DNA from: an uncultured Phocaeicola sp.
Lineage (GTDB): Bacteria > Bacteroidota > Bacteroidia > Bacteroidales > Bacteroidaceae
Assembly: GCA_958434805.1 (NCBI GenBank)
Contig: CAUBDX010000029.1
Span: forward strand, 1 to 39,403
Length of the DNA stretch: 39,403 nt
Reading direction: 5' to 3'
The notes beneath the pieces were generated by a model, which saw nothing but the letters and a program-made list of their open reading frames with translations, made no database searches and was not told the DNA's origin. Position 1 is the stretch's first letter; every line of letters starts with the position of its first letter. This document shows, one piece after another, positions 27,826 to 36,037 of this stretch. Both the position numbers and the translations under genes were made by a program.

Positions 27826-28952
27826 TGAAAAAGATGAATTATATGTATAAGTTGTTTGGGACAGCACTTGCCGTGCTGTTCTCCGTTTCCGTTTCCTCCC
27901 AGATTCCTTTTACTAAGGTGGAAACGAAGAATATGATGCGTAAAGTGGCGGATTGGCAGATAGCCCATCCCAATACCGGCCATGAACATGATGACGTGTC
28001 ATGGACCCACGCCGTCCTTTATGCGGGAATGGCTGACTGGGCCGAACTGAGTGAAAAGGAAGACGGTTATGATTTCTATTACCGCTGGCTGCTTCGTATA
28101 GGCAGCCGCAACCAGTATCAGCTTGGGTCATGGATGTATCATGCCGATTTTATCGCAGTGGCGCAGGTGTACCTCGATTTATATAATAAATACGGTCAGG
28201 AAAGAATGATCTGGCACACGCTGGCCCGTACCGATTGGGTGATCGGGCATCCTGCAAAAGGGAATTTGGAGCTGGACTATAGCCGTATCGAGAGCCTGGA
28301 CCGTTGGTCATGGTGTGACGCCCTGTTCATGGCCCCTCCGGTGTATGCCAAGCTTTATGCGATGACCGGTGATAAGAAATATGTTGATTTTCTAAATCGT
28401 GAGTACCGGGCCACATACGATTTCCTGTTCGATAAGGAAGAGCATCTCTTCTACCGCGATTCCCGCTATTTTAATAAAAAAGAAGCCAACGGCAAGAAAG
28501 TGTTTTGGGGCCGTGGCAATGGCTGGGTATTGGGCGGACTGAGTGAAATCTTGCAGGCCTTGCCTGCAAAGGACAAGCACCGCCGTTTCTATGAGGACCT
28601 GTTTGTCACTTTGTCTGCGCGCGTGGCCGAGTTGCAGAGCAAGGACGGCTACTGGCATGCCAGCCTGCTCGACCCCGAATCTTATCCTTCTCCCGAAACC
28701 AGTGCGACCGGTTTCATTGTTTATGCACTGGCATACGGCATAAACGAGGGCTTGTTGGATAAGGATAAGTTTACTCCCGTTGTGGTGAAAGGCTGGCAGG
28801 CTATGCTTGATGCTGTCTCTGCGGAAGGTAAGCTGGGCTATGTGCAGCCCATCGGGGCCGACCCTCGCAAAGTGACCCGCGAGATGACAGAGGTGTACGG
28901 CGTAGGCGCTTTCCTGCTGGCCGGGAACCAGATTTATAAGATGGCACAATGA
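27825..28952 (+). CDS. GH105 unsaturated uronyl (rhamnogalacturonyl) hydrolase
   Basis: 375 aa. A signal peptide covers about 1-25 (ending VSSQ). The alpha/alpha-six-barrel core has the GH105 motif RWSWCDALFMAPPVYAKLY with the likely catalytic D165, and FWGRGNGWVLGGLSEILQ near residues 226-243, as in YesR/YteR. GH105 enzymes remove 4,5-unsaturated uronic acids left at non-reducing ends by polysaccharide lyases, from pectin or from arabinogalactan. No lyase is encoded in this window, so the unsaturated product would come from an enzyme elsewhere. It is translationally coupled to the fucosidase. Confidence 0.9.
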   Translation: MKKMNYMYKLFGTALAVLFSVSVSSQIPFTKVETKNMMRKVADWQIAHPNTGHEHDDVSWTHAVLYAGMADWAELSEKEDGYDFYYRWLLRIGSRNQYQLGSWMYHADFIAVAQVYLDLYNKYGQERMIWHTLARTDWVIGHPAKGNLELDYSRIESLDRWSWCDALFMAPPVYAKLYAMTGDKKYVDFLNREYRATYDFLFDKEEHLFYRDSRYFNKKEANGKKVFWGRGNGWVLGGLSEILQALPAKDKHRRFYEDLFVTLSARVAELQSKDGYWHASLLDPESYPSPETSATGFIVYALAYGINEGLLDKDKFTPVVVKGWQAMLDAVSAEGKLGYVQPIGADPRKVTREMTEVYGVGAFLLAGNQIYKMAQ

Positions 28953-28989
28953 TTGAATTCTCAAAGTTTAAACGAATATTTTGGTATAG

Positions 28990-31095
28990 ATGAATAAATT
29001 AGTAAGTCTGTTGCTTGCCGGTCTGTTTGTTTGCGGTAGTGGCGTCGCCCGCGATGTCACCTCTTTCAACACGGGCTGGCAATTCAAGAAAGGCCCTTTT
29101 TCAGCCGATGCGATGAAGGCGGCTTCCCAATGGGAGGGTAAATGGGAAACAGTGGAAATCCCGCATACATGGAATGCCCGGGATATGCAGGTTCGGTATA
29201 ATAATTTCTATGAAGGGGTGGGCTACTACAAGAAAAACTTTTTCTGTCCCGGAGACTTGAAAGACAAGCGTGTGTTTTTGCGTTTTGAAGGGGTAGGGGC
29301 CTGTTCGGAAGTGTATGTAAACGGCAGGTTGGCAGGGACGCACAAGGGTGGCTATTCAGCTTTTGTGGTTGAAATCGGCCCTTCGCTGAACCCCGGCTCG
29401 GATAATGAAATCGTGGTGAAGGCCGACAACCAGTCCCGTCCCGACGTCATTCCGGTGAACCATGTCCTGTTTGGCGTTTATGGAGGCATCTATCGTCCGG
29501 TGTGGCTGGTCGTGACCGGCAAGAGCAGCATCGCCGTTAATGATTGTGCTTCCTCCGGCGTTTATATCACTCAGAAGAATGTATCGAAGCGTTCGGCCGA
29601 CATTGCCGTAAAAGTCAAATTGGATAACGCCGCGTTGCATCCTGTTCCCGTGGTTCTCGAAAACACGATTTACACTCAGGAAGGCAGGAAGGTTGCTTCC
29701 CAAAAACAGAATATCGAGCTGACTCCCCACGGCATACAGGCTTGTGTGGCTAACTTCAAGCTGAACCATCCCCATTTGTGGCAGGGGCGGGAAGACCCTT
29801 ATCTTTATAAGGTGGTTTCGCGCCTGATGCAGGATGGGCATGTGATTGACGAAGTGGTCCAGCCTTTGGGGGTCCGTAAGTATGAGATTATAGCCGGTAA
29901 AGGTTTTTATCTGAACGGAGAGAAATATCCGATGTATGGAGTCTGCCGTCACCAGGACTGGTGGGGCCTGGGAAGTGCCTTGAAGAATGAGAACCACGAC
30001 TTCGACCTGGCACAGATCATGGATGTGGGTGCCACCACCGTCCGTTTTGCCCATTATCAGCAGTCGGATTACTTGTATTCCCGTTGCGACTCCCTGGGGC
30101 TGATTGTCTGGGCCGAGATTCCTTTTGTGAACCGTGTCACCGGTTATGAGGCAGAGAATGCGCAAAGTCAGCTTCGCGAATTGATCCGTCAGAATTTCAA
30201 TCATCCTTCCATCTATGTATGGGGGTTGCACAATGAGGTATATCATCCTCACGAATATACATCGCAGTTGACTGCCGCTCTTCATGACCTTGCCAAGACG
30301 GAAGATCCCGACCGCTATACGGTTTCGGTGAATGGTTACGGGCACATGGAACATCCGGTGAACCTGAATGCCGATATTCAGGGTATGAACCGGTACTTCG
30401 GATGGTACGAAAAGAAAATTCAGGATATTGATGCATGGGTGGAAGGCCTGGAAGAGAAATATCCGTACGAGAAACTGATGCTGAGCGAATATGGCGCCGA
30501 TGCCAATATTTATCATCAAACTGAATATCTGGGACAGTCCCTTAACTGGACCAAGCCTTATTATCCTGAGACTTTCCAAACAAAGACTCACGAATATCAG
30601 TGGAGTGTAATAGCCAGGCATCCTTATATCATTGCTTCCTATTTATGGAATATGTTTGATTTTGCTACGCCCATGGCTGACCGTGGGGGCATCCCCGGAC
30701 GTAACATGAAAGGGCTGATGACTTTCGACCGTAAGACGAGGAAGGATTCCTACTTCTGGTATAAGGCGAATTGGAGTAAGGAACCTGTCCTGCACCTGAC
30801 CCAACGGCGCAATGTGGATCGTGAAAAGCAGGAAACTTCGGTAACGGTCTACTCCAATATCGGCATGCCGAAGGTCTTTCTGAACGGTCGGGAGCTGCAA
30901 GGCGTCCGTAAAGGCTATACCGATGTGCACTATGTTTTCGACCATGTAACGCTGTGTGACGGAAAGAATAGGCTGAAGGCTGTTGTGTCCCGCGATGGCA
31001 AAGAGTATACGGATGAAATAGAATGGAACTATTCCGGCGAGAAGAACAGAGGTACGGAAGCCTACGAGAACAAGAACGAGCATTTCGGCCTGTAG
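28990..31095 (+). CDS. exported GH2 glycoside hydrolase (beta-galactosidase/glucuronidase-like)
   Basis: 701 aa. The signal peptide is about 1-20. The sugar-binding domain (about 25-185) is followed by an Ig-like domain (about 190-295) and the TIM barrel with YGVCRHQDWWG near 316-326. The acid/base is E416 in WGLHNEV and the nucleophile E500 in LSEYGAD. The C-terminal ~100 residues resemble DUF4982 beta-sandwiches (VFLNGRELQG). The family includes beta-galactosidase, beta-glucuronidase and beta-mannosidase; specificity is not evident. It lies 37 bp after the GH105 gene as the third gene of the operon. Confidence 0.92.
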   Translation: MNKLVSLLLAGLFVCGSGVARDVTSFNTGWQFKKGPFSADAMKAASQWEGKWETVEIPHTWNARDMQVRYNNFYEGVGYYKKNFFCPGDLKDKRVFLRFEGVGACSEVYVNGRLAGTHKGGYSAFVVEIGPSLNPGSDNEIVVKADNQSRPDVIPVNHVLFGVYGGIYRPVWLVVTGKSSIAVNDCASSGVYITQKNVSKRSADIAVKVKLDNAALHPVPVVLENTIYTQEGRKVASQKQNIELTPHGIQACVANFKLNHPHLWQGREDPYLYKVVSRLMQDGHVIDEVVQPLGVRKYEIIAGKGFYLNGEKYPMYGVCRHQDWWGLGSALKNENHDFDLAQIMDVGATTVRFAHYQQSDYLYSRCDSLGLIVWAEIPFVNRVTGYEAENAQSQLRELIRQNFNHPSIYVWGLHNEVYHPHEYTSQLTAALHDLAKTEDPDRYTVSVNGYGHMEHPVNLNADIQGMNRYFGWYEKKIQDIDAWVEGLEEKYPYEKLMLSEYGADANIYHQTEYLGQSLNWTKPYYPETFQTKTHEYQWSVIARHPYIIASYLWNMFDFATPMADRGGIPGRNMKGLMTFDRKTRKDSYFWYKANWSKEPVLHLTQRRNVDREKQETSVTVYSNIGMPKVFLNGRELQGVRKGYTDVHYVFDHVTLCDGKNRLKAVVSRDGKEYTDEIEWNYSGEKNRGTEAYENKNEHFGL

Positions 31096-31115
31096 AGTGA
31101 GTGTCGTTTTAAACT

Positions 31116-31193
31116 GCTTTCACACGAATTGGAATGTAATGTATTGTCTGCCAGCTGTTTATTGTGAAAGACGAGCGTTTTATGTGTGAAAGC
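31116..31193. repeat. inverted repeat GCTTTCACAC / GTGTGAAAGC
   Basis: A perfect 10-bp pair (31116-31125 and 31184-31193) with a 58-bp spacer, in the 241-bp convergent intergenic stretch. Further partial copies (GTGAAAG, CTTTCAC) lie in and after it. The function is unknown; no gene was found in the stretch. Confidence 0.5.
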
Positions 31194-31287
31194 AAATTTC
31201 ACAAACTTCAGTCGGGCAGAGATTTGTGACAACTTTCTTTCAAAAAAAACACTTTCACCTTTTCCGAAAAGACCTTGGAATTTTTGG

Positions 31288-31326
31288 AAAAGAAGGAAGT
31301 GTTTTTTAAAAAGACTTCCTTCTTTT
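31288..31326. terminator. bidirectional terminator between the GH2 and TonB-receptor genes
   Basis: AAAAGAAGGAAGT (31288-31300) and ACTTCCTTCTTTT (31314-31326) form a perfect 13-bp stem with a 13-nt loop and T-runs on both strands. Confidence 0.8.
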
Positions 31327-31336
31327 TGGGAACTTT

Positions 31337-33634
31337 TTACTTGAATCGTGAAGTATCTACCGCTTCATGTTTTTTTTCTTTGTAACTTCCGAACTTATAG
31401 CTGAAAGTCAGCATAATATGACGGGAATAGCTATTATTGTGCATATCCATATACTGTCCTCGGTTTCTCAATTTGATATCTATATTTCCTTGCATCGAAT
31501 TGAATATATCATCAGCTTTTAGCACTAAACCGGCTTTTTGATTGGCAGAGTTCCAACGTATTCCGGCATTGACAGCCCATACATGACTCAGTGCATAGCT
31601 TCCCTGAATGGAGGGACTCAGATAGAGGCCGGTCAACTCCATACGGATATCGGGATGATTAGAGAGAGTGACATTGTTTTGCAGTATCCCTAGGCAGGTC
31701 CATTTGCTGTGGTTAAAAGAAATATCGAAAAAATTGTCACATTTGGCTTGATGATATTCGGCTTGAAGAGTAGCGCGTCCCTCTGCTCGATTGCCTATTT
31801 TGAATGGGATGATAGCTGTTGCTGAGAAGCTCTGCTGATAATCCCAATTCAATGTTTTATAAATCAAGGCCAGCCGTTCGGTACTTTGATAGGCCAGTTG
31901 GTCGAACCTGTGGAGTTCATGGTCGTAGGCCATGCTGAAAATATATTTATTCTTCAGGATATAATTCAGGTTGAGCGAATAATCTGTTGATGGCTTCAGC
32001 ATCGGATTACCCTGAACTTCTTCGTAGCCACTGATATATCCGGTGCTTTCGCTTAAATCCCAGTAATCGGGATAAGTCTTGTCCGAAGTAAACGAGAGTT
32101 GCAGGATATGTGCGGGCTCTACCACATAAGTCACTGCTGCTGTTGGATAAATCGACCAGGCATGATAATTGCTCATCTTATAATACTCTCCGGTTACGGA
32201 AGCATTGAATGAAAACCGTTCTCCCATGCTTTTGCTGAATCCGGCGTATAGGTCACAGGTGTATTCCTTGTAACGGCTGTCCGTATTTAGTTGGTCCATG
32301 CCGGTAGTGCCGGCAGGGTGATAAAACTGGGTGTTGTGGTCGTTGGCATAGGTCAATGAAGCTCCGTAGCTCAGCGTGCCCATATTGTTTATGGCATGCT
32401 CCCGGTCCATGTATATTTTCCAGCGGTCTATGTTTTGGCCGCTCGTGGTTTGGAAACGGCTGGTGTTTTCTTCTCTGTTCTTATTAGTAAAATCCTGATT
32501 GCTTTCCGACCGGTAAGAAGTATAGTTCACTCCGGCTTTCAGTCCGGCAGGCGACGCATAGTCTAGTGCCAGATTATGCATTTGCTTGTTAGCTTTGGTG
32601 CGATTGTCAGATGTGGCAAAGTTTCCATCAGAAACTGTATGGCCTCTTTGGTCGGGAGTAAAGGCACTTGTATAGGCCAGACTGATGTTACTTTCTTTAT
32701 TGGTCTTATATTCGGCCCCTACGCGAATATGGTGCGTCATTCCTTTATTGTCAATGATTCCTTGTTGGTGGATATCATATATCTTGTTGTTCAGGGTATG
32801 GCGGGAATAGGTGTTCGTCTTTTGTCTGTGCCGGCGGTATTGAGTGTTATACAGAAGGTCTATATTCCATTTCGGATGGGTATATAACAGGTTGAGACCA
32901 CCCTGTGCACCATTCTTGTAGTCGTGCAGGTATCCGGCTTTTACTTCCCCTTTCAGTCCGCTTTCTCCGGTACGGTATCCTTTCAGAATCAGATTGATGG
33001 CTGCTCCTCTGACATGGTATTGAGGAGGGGCGCTATACATCACTTCGGCTTTTTCCACACGCGAGGCCGGTGTGTTTTTCAACAGATTGACCAGTTGTTC
33101 ATAGCTCATCGTAGTTGGTTTACCGTTTAGGATAATGCTGAGTCCGGGTGTTCCTGCCAGTGAAAGATTACCGTTGATTTCCTGCACACCGGGAAGTTGT
33201 TGCAGACTTTCGTAAGCATTGTTCACCACCTTATGTTCGATCAGTCGTGACAAATCATAAGAGAGTTTTCCTTCTTCTACCTTCACAAGCGGTTGCTCTC
33301 CTTTTATCACCACTTCGTCCAGTGTATAGTCTTTGCCTGACAGGACAATCGTGCCTGTATCACTACCCGTTCCTTCTTGTTGGCGGGTGGTGTATAGAAT
33401 GTGTTGGAATATCAACCGATATTGTGCCGGTTGCCGGTTGAACCGGAAGCATCCGGTACTGTCTGTGATGAGGGCATCTACAAAAGTGGAGTCGATGCTC
33501 TGCAATATTACCGTGGCTCCATCAATGGGATGTGCTTCGGCGTCTGTTACTTTCCCGCTGATAGTTTGTGCTGTGGCTGTTCCTGCCAAAGAGATTAGAA
33601 ATAATAATGTGCCGATAATAATTTGTTTTTTCAT
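31337..33634 (-). CDS. outer-membrane TonB-dependent receptor-like barrel protein
   Basis: 765 aa. A signal peptide (about 1-22, ending ATAQ) precedes a carboxypeptidase-regulatory-like domain (ISGKVTDAEAHPIDGATVIL, about 25-100), then a plug-like domain (LDEVVIKGEQPLVKVEEGKLSYDLSRL, about 105-225) and a large beta-barrel of the OMP_b-brl_3 type. This group is commonly paired in Bacteroidota with a histidine kinase and response regulator. The cargo is unknown. It is divergent from the two-component genes, sharing a 120-bp promoter region with the GGTTAAT repeats, and the terminator at 31288 ends it. Confidence 0.9.
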   Translation of the reverse strand: MKKQIIIGTLLFLISLAGTATAQTISGKVTDAEAHPIDGATVILQSIDSTFVDALITDSTGCFRFNRQPAQYRLIFQHILYTTRQQEGTGSDTGTIVLSGKDYTLDEVVIKGEQPLVKVEEGKLSYDLSRLIEHKVVNNAYESLQQLPGVQEINGNLSLAGTPGLSIILNGKPTTMSYEQLVNLLKNTPASRVEKAEVMYSAPPQYHVRGAAINLILKGYRTGESGLKGEVKAGYLHDYKNGAQGGLNLLYTHPKWNIDLLYNTQYRRHRQKTNTYSRHTLNNKIYDIHQQGIIDNKGMTHHIRVGAEYKTNKESNISLAYTSAFTPDQRGHTVSDGNFATSDNRTKANKQMHNLALDYASPAGLKAGVNYTSYRSESNQDFTNKNREENTSRFQTTSGQNIDRWKIYMDREHAINNMGTLSYGASLTYANDHNTQFYHPAGTTGMDQLNTDSRYKEYTCDLYAGFSKSMGERFSFNASVTGEYYKMSNYHAWSIYPTAAVTYVVEPAHILQLSFTSDKTYPDYWDLSESTGYISGYEEVQGNPMLKPSTDYSLNLNYILKNKYIFSMAYDHELHRFDQLAYQSTERLALIYKTLNWDYQQSFSATAIIPFKIGNRAEGRATLQAEYHQAKCDNFFDISFNHSKWTCLGILQNNVTLSNHPDIRMELTGLYLSPSIQGSYALSHVWAVNAGIRWNSANQKAGLVLKADDIFNSMQGNIDIKLRNRGQYMDMHNNSYSRHIMLTFSYKFGSYKEKKHEAVDTSRFK

Positions 33635-33659
33635 ATTCGTTGGTTTTTAATATTTTCTT

Positions 33660-33667
33660 TAACTTTG
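33660..33667 (+). promoter_or_regulatory. -7 box for the histidine kinase operon
   Basis: TAACTTTG, exact -7 match on the plus strand, 87 bp before the kinase ATG at 33755. A transcript from it would include the GGTTAAT repeats in its leader. Confidence 0.5.
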
Positions 33668-33673
33668 ACGAAA

Positions 33674-33681
33674 CAAAAGTA
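33674..33681 (-). promoter_or_regulatory. -7 box for the outer-membrane receptor gene
   Basis: The minus strand reads TACTTTTG, an exact match 39 bp upstream of the ATG at 33634. The GGTTAAT repeats begin 22 bp further upstream. Confidence 0.6.
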
Positions 33682-33702
33682 GAGCTACTTTTTTTCATAC
33701 GT

Positions 33703-33731
33703 GGTTAATGGTAGGTTAATGTTAGGTTAAT
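33703..33731. promoter_or_regulatory. candidate response-regulator operator: three GGTTAAT repeats
   Basis: GGTTAAT occurs at 33703-33709, 33714-33720 and 33725-33731, exactly 11 bp apart, so all copies face the same side of the helix. Tandem direct repeats of this type are bound by OmpR-family regulators. Their position overlaps the expected -33 region of the receptor promoter on the minus strand, and they lie in the leader of the kinase operon. Confidence 0.6.
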
Positions 33732-33754
33732 ATGAATTTGAAGGAAGTAATGAT

Positions 33755-35158
33755 ATGAAAATAAAGCATATACGATGGATGGCAATTGTTGGTTTGCTGG
33801 CTATTTTCGGCTTGCAATATGTTTGGCTTGTCAATACCTATAAGCTAGCGAAAGAGAGCATTCAGTTTAGGAGCAATGAAGTTTTCAAAGATGCTTCTAT
33901 GCAAGAACTCTTCCATCGCATGGAGGAGCTGAAAGCGGAGTTGAAAAAGAAATATGCAGTTCAAGATACCATTGTAGGGGTGAAAGTGGAGCTGGATAAT
34001 GATCATGATGTTGCTGAAAGCGGGATTTTGAATGATAATGCCAATCAATGGCTGATGTCTAATATGTATGTTTCTATCCAGGAAGCTGTGGTAAAGAAAT
34101 ATGAAGTATCTGTTTCTTTGGCAGATTTGGATTCTATCTATCGGGCGAACCTGCTTATGGAAGGTATTGATGCAGAGGTGGTTTGTTGTATTACTGATTC
34201 TTCGGGAAATATTCTCAAGAGCTCCCGAGCGTTATGGATGAGGGGGAATGATATGCTGAAGACTCGGTTATATCCCACTAATTGCAAGCGTACGGAAAAT
34301 CTGCAGGCTTTTATTGTTAATCCTTATTGGGTTATCTTTCAGAAAATGACCTTGCTATTGATTGCCACTGTGATAATGATGATATTGATTATCGGTTGTA
34401 TTGTCTATCAGATTCGTATCATTGCCCGTCAAAATAAAATAGCTAAGATCCGCGAAGATTTTTCTTATGCGCTAATTCACGATATGAAAACACCTATCAG
34501 CAGTATTTTGATGGGGATTCAAATATTAGAGACCGGTAAGTTGGATACTCGTCCTGAAAAGCGTGCCAAGCTTTTTCATATTTTGAAAGATGAAAGTGAA
34601 CATCTGTTAGCGTTGACAGAGAAGGTTTTGACACTTTCGAAATTGGAAAATCATCAACTGAATCTTTTTCGCGAAATGCTTTCGTTACGTAGTATGTTGG
34701 ATGACTTGATTGAAAAGTTTTCTGCTAAGGCGGACAAGCCGGTACATTTCAGTTTAGCTCTTGAAGCGGAAACGGTTGTGGCGGATGGTGAGTTTCTGAA
34801 GGAAGCAATCAGCAATCTGATTGATAATGCTATTAAGTATTCGGGGGCTTCAGTTGCTATTACTATCTCTTCTTTCTGTAAACCGGATGGCGCGGTTGTC
34901 ATCAAGGTAAAAGATAATGGTTTTGGTATTCCTTTGAAAGATCAAAGTCGTATATTCGAAAAGTATGAGCGTGCATCGGCTACAGAACGCAGTCGGAAAG
35001 GCGGAGCATCTGGTTTCGGATTGGGATTGAACTATGTATTCCGTGTTGCCGAGGCTCATGGCGGAACGGTGGAAGTAGAGAGTATTGAAGGAGAGTATAG
35101 CGAATTTTCTCTTTCTCTGCCTCAAAAAGAGTTTTTGGACAGTGTGGAAGAAAAGTGA
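33755..35158 (+). CDS. membrane sensor histidine kinase
   Basis: 467 aa. Two membrane helices (about 8-27 and 201-224) enclose a ~170-residue periplasmic sensor domain with no recognised fold. The kinase core follows with the phosphoacceptor H242 in FSYALIHDMKTPIS, the N-box NLIDNAIKYS near residue 353, G1 VKDNGFGIP near 386 and G2 SGFGLGLNYV near 418. No HAMP domain is evident between the second helix and the H-box. This is a classical kinase, not a hybrid SusR/HTCS-type regulator. It precedes its response regulator by 43 bp. Confidence 0.93.
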   Translation: MKIKHIRWMAIVGLLAIFGLQYVWLVNTYKLAKESIQFRSNEVFKDASMQELFHRMEELKAELKKKYAVQDTIVGVKVELDNDHDVAESGILNDNANQWLMSNMYVSIQEAVVKKYEVSVSLADLDSIYRANLLMEGIDAEVVCCITDSSGNILKSSRALWMRGNDMLKTRLYPTNCKRTENLQAFIVNPYWVIFQKMTLLLIATVIMMILIIGCIVYQIRIIARQNKIAKIREDFSYALIHDMKTPISSILMGIQILETGKLDTRPEKRAKLFHILKDESEHLLALTEKVLTLSKLENHQLNLFREMLSLRSMLDDLIEKFSAKADKPVHFSLALEAETVVADGEFLKEAISNLIDNAIKYSGASVAITISSFCKPDGAVVIKVKDNGFGIPLKDQSRIFEKYERASATERSRKGGASGFGLGLNYVFRVAEAHGGTVEVESIEGEYSEFSLSLPQKEFLDSVEEK

Positions 35159-35201
35159 TAATGGATTTGGAGCAAATAGGAAAAAAATAGGAGATGAAGT
35201 T

Positions 35202-35870
35202 ATGATAAAGTTGTTGTTGGTAGAGGATGACGCTAATCTTTGCTACATTATCCGTGGTGGTCTGGAAGATATGATAGGAGGTTATGAAGTGACGACTGCT
35301 GCGGATGGGGAGGAGGGGTTGAAAATATGGAAAGAGCAACATCCTGATGTGATTGTTTCGGATATTGAAATGCCTGTAATGGACGGTTATGAGATGGTGA
35401 AACGTATTCGCGAACTGGATGGGGATACACCTATTTTGTTTACTTCGGGGCGTGTCTCACCCAAAGATGTGGTAAAAGGTTATGAACTGGGTGTGAATAA
35501 TTATATCAAGAAACCTTTTCTGGCTGAAGAGTTGGATGCGCATATCGGGGCACTTCTGAAATTGAAACAGGGGGTAAGTGCCAAAAATGAGAGTGAAACG
35601 TATAGAATAGGTGAGAGCTATGTGTTCGATGCTGCTCATGCGATATTGAGATATCTGGTTTCGGGAGTGGAGAAGACGCTGACAGAACGTGAAGCTGGTC
35701 TGCTGAAAATGCTTTGCGTCAAGATGGGAGAAGTGGTGAAGCGAGAGGTTATTCTTTCTACTTTTTGGGAGAAAAATCGGCATAAGGCGCAAAGAAAAGC
35801 AAAGTTCTACATAAATAAATGCAGGTCAGCATCTTGTATGCAGAGCGGGTGGAAACGGACTCCGGCATAA
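35202..35870 (+). pseudogene. OmpR-family response regulator, C-terminus replaced at an element junction
   Basis: 222 codons as it stands. Residues 1-120 are a normal receiver: acidic pair at 8-9 (LLLVEDDAN), phosphoacceptor D54 in VSDIEMPVMDGYEM and lysine in YIKKPF. Residues 135-192 are the first half of an OmpR-type winged helix (LTEREAGLLKMLCVKMGEVVKREVILSTFWEKN). From codon 193 (35778) the sequence becomes KAQRKAK and other residues unlike the expected recognition helix and wing, and stops at 35870. The break coincides with the start of GC-rich integrative-element DNA. DNA binding is probably lost or changed. The ATG at 35202 was chosen from family alignment over an in-frame upstream ATG at 35085 inside the kinase gene. 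Confidence 0.75.
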
Positions 35871-35950
35871 AATGCCTGAAAACACCCCTTTCGGACAAAG
35901 TTCGGCTACTAAACAGCTACCGGTTCCGAAACGGGGTATATACGGCATAA
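35778..35950. repeat. three direct copies of CGGCATAA near the element end
   Basis: CGGCATAA occurs at 35778-35785, 35863-35870 and 35943-35950, spaced 85 and 80 bp. The first begins at the exact codon where the response regulator diverges. They may be integrase arm-type binding sites, which lie in this position in related elements. A small ORF (43 codons, 35819-35950) crosses them but has no recognisable product. Confidence 0.45.
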
Positions 35951-36037
35951 CAAGTTCTGTTTCATCGCTTTGCCTTGTTTTGCATAGCTCTTGGTAAGAA
36001 ATAAGTAACTACCTTTAGAAACGAAAATTTTAGAGTT

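Noticed and set aside
29356..30621. 421-codon minus-strand open frame opposite the GH2 gene
   Set aside because: A by-product of GC-biased third positions in a clear GH2 gene; no domain is visible.
33755..35158. Hybrid two-component (SusR/HTCS-like) regulator of the glycan locus
   Set aside because: The kinase has neither receiver nor AraC domain, its periplasmic domain is short, and its partner regulator is separate; the glycan locus has its own ECF/FecR pair.
35819..35950. 43-codon plus-strand ORF between the response regulator and the integrase
   Set aside because: It begins directly after an in-frame stop, has no recognisable motif, and crosses the proposed recombinase site region; kept only as a note under the repeat entry.
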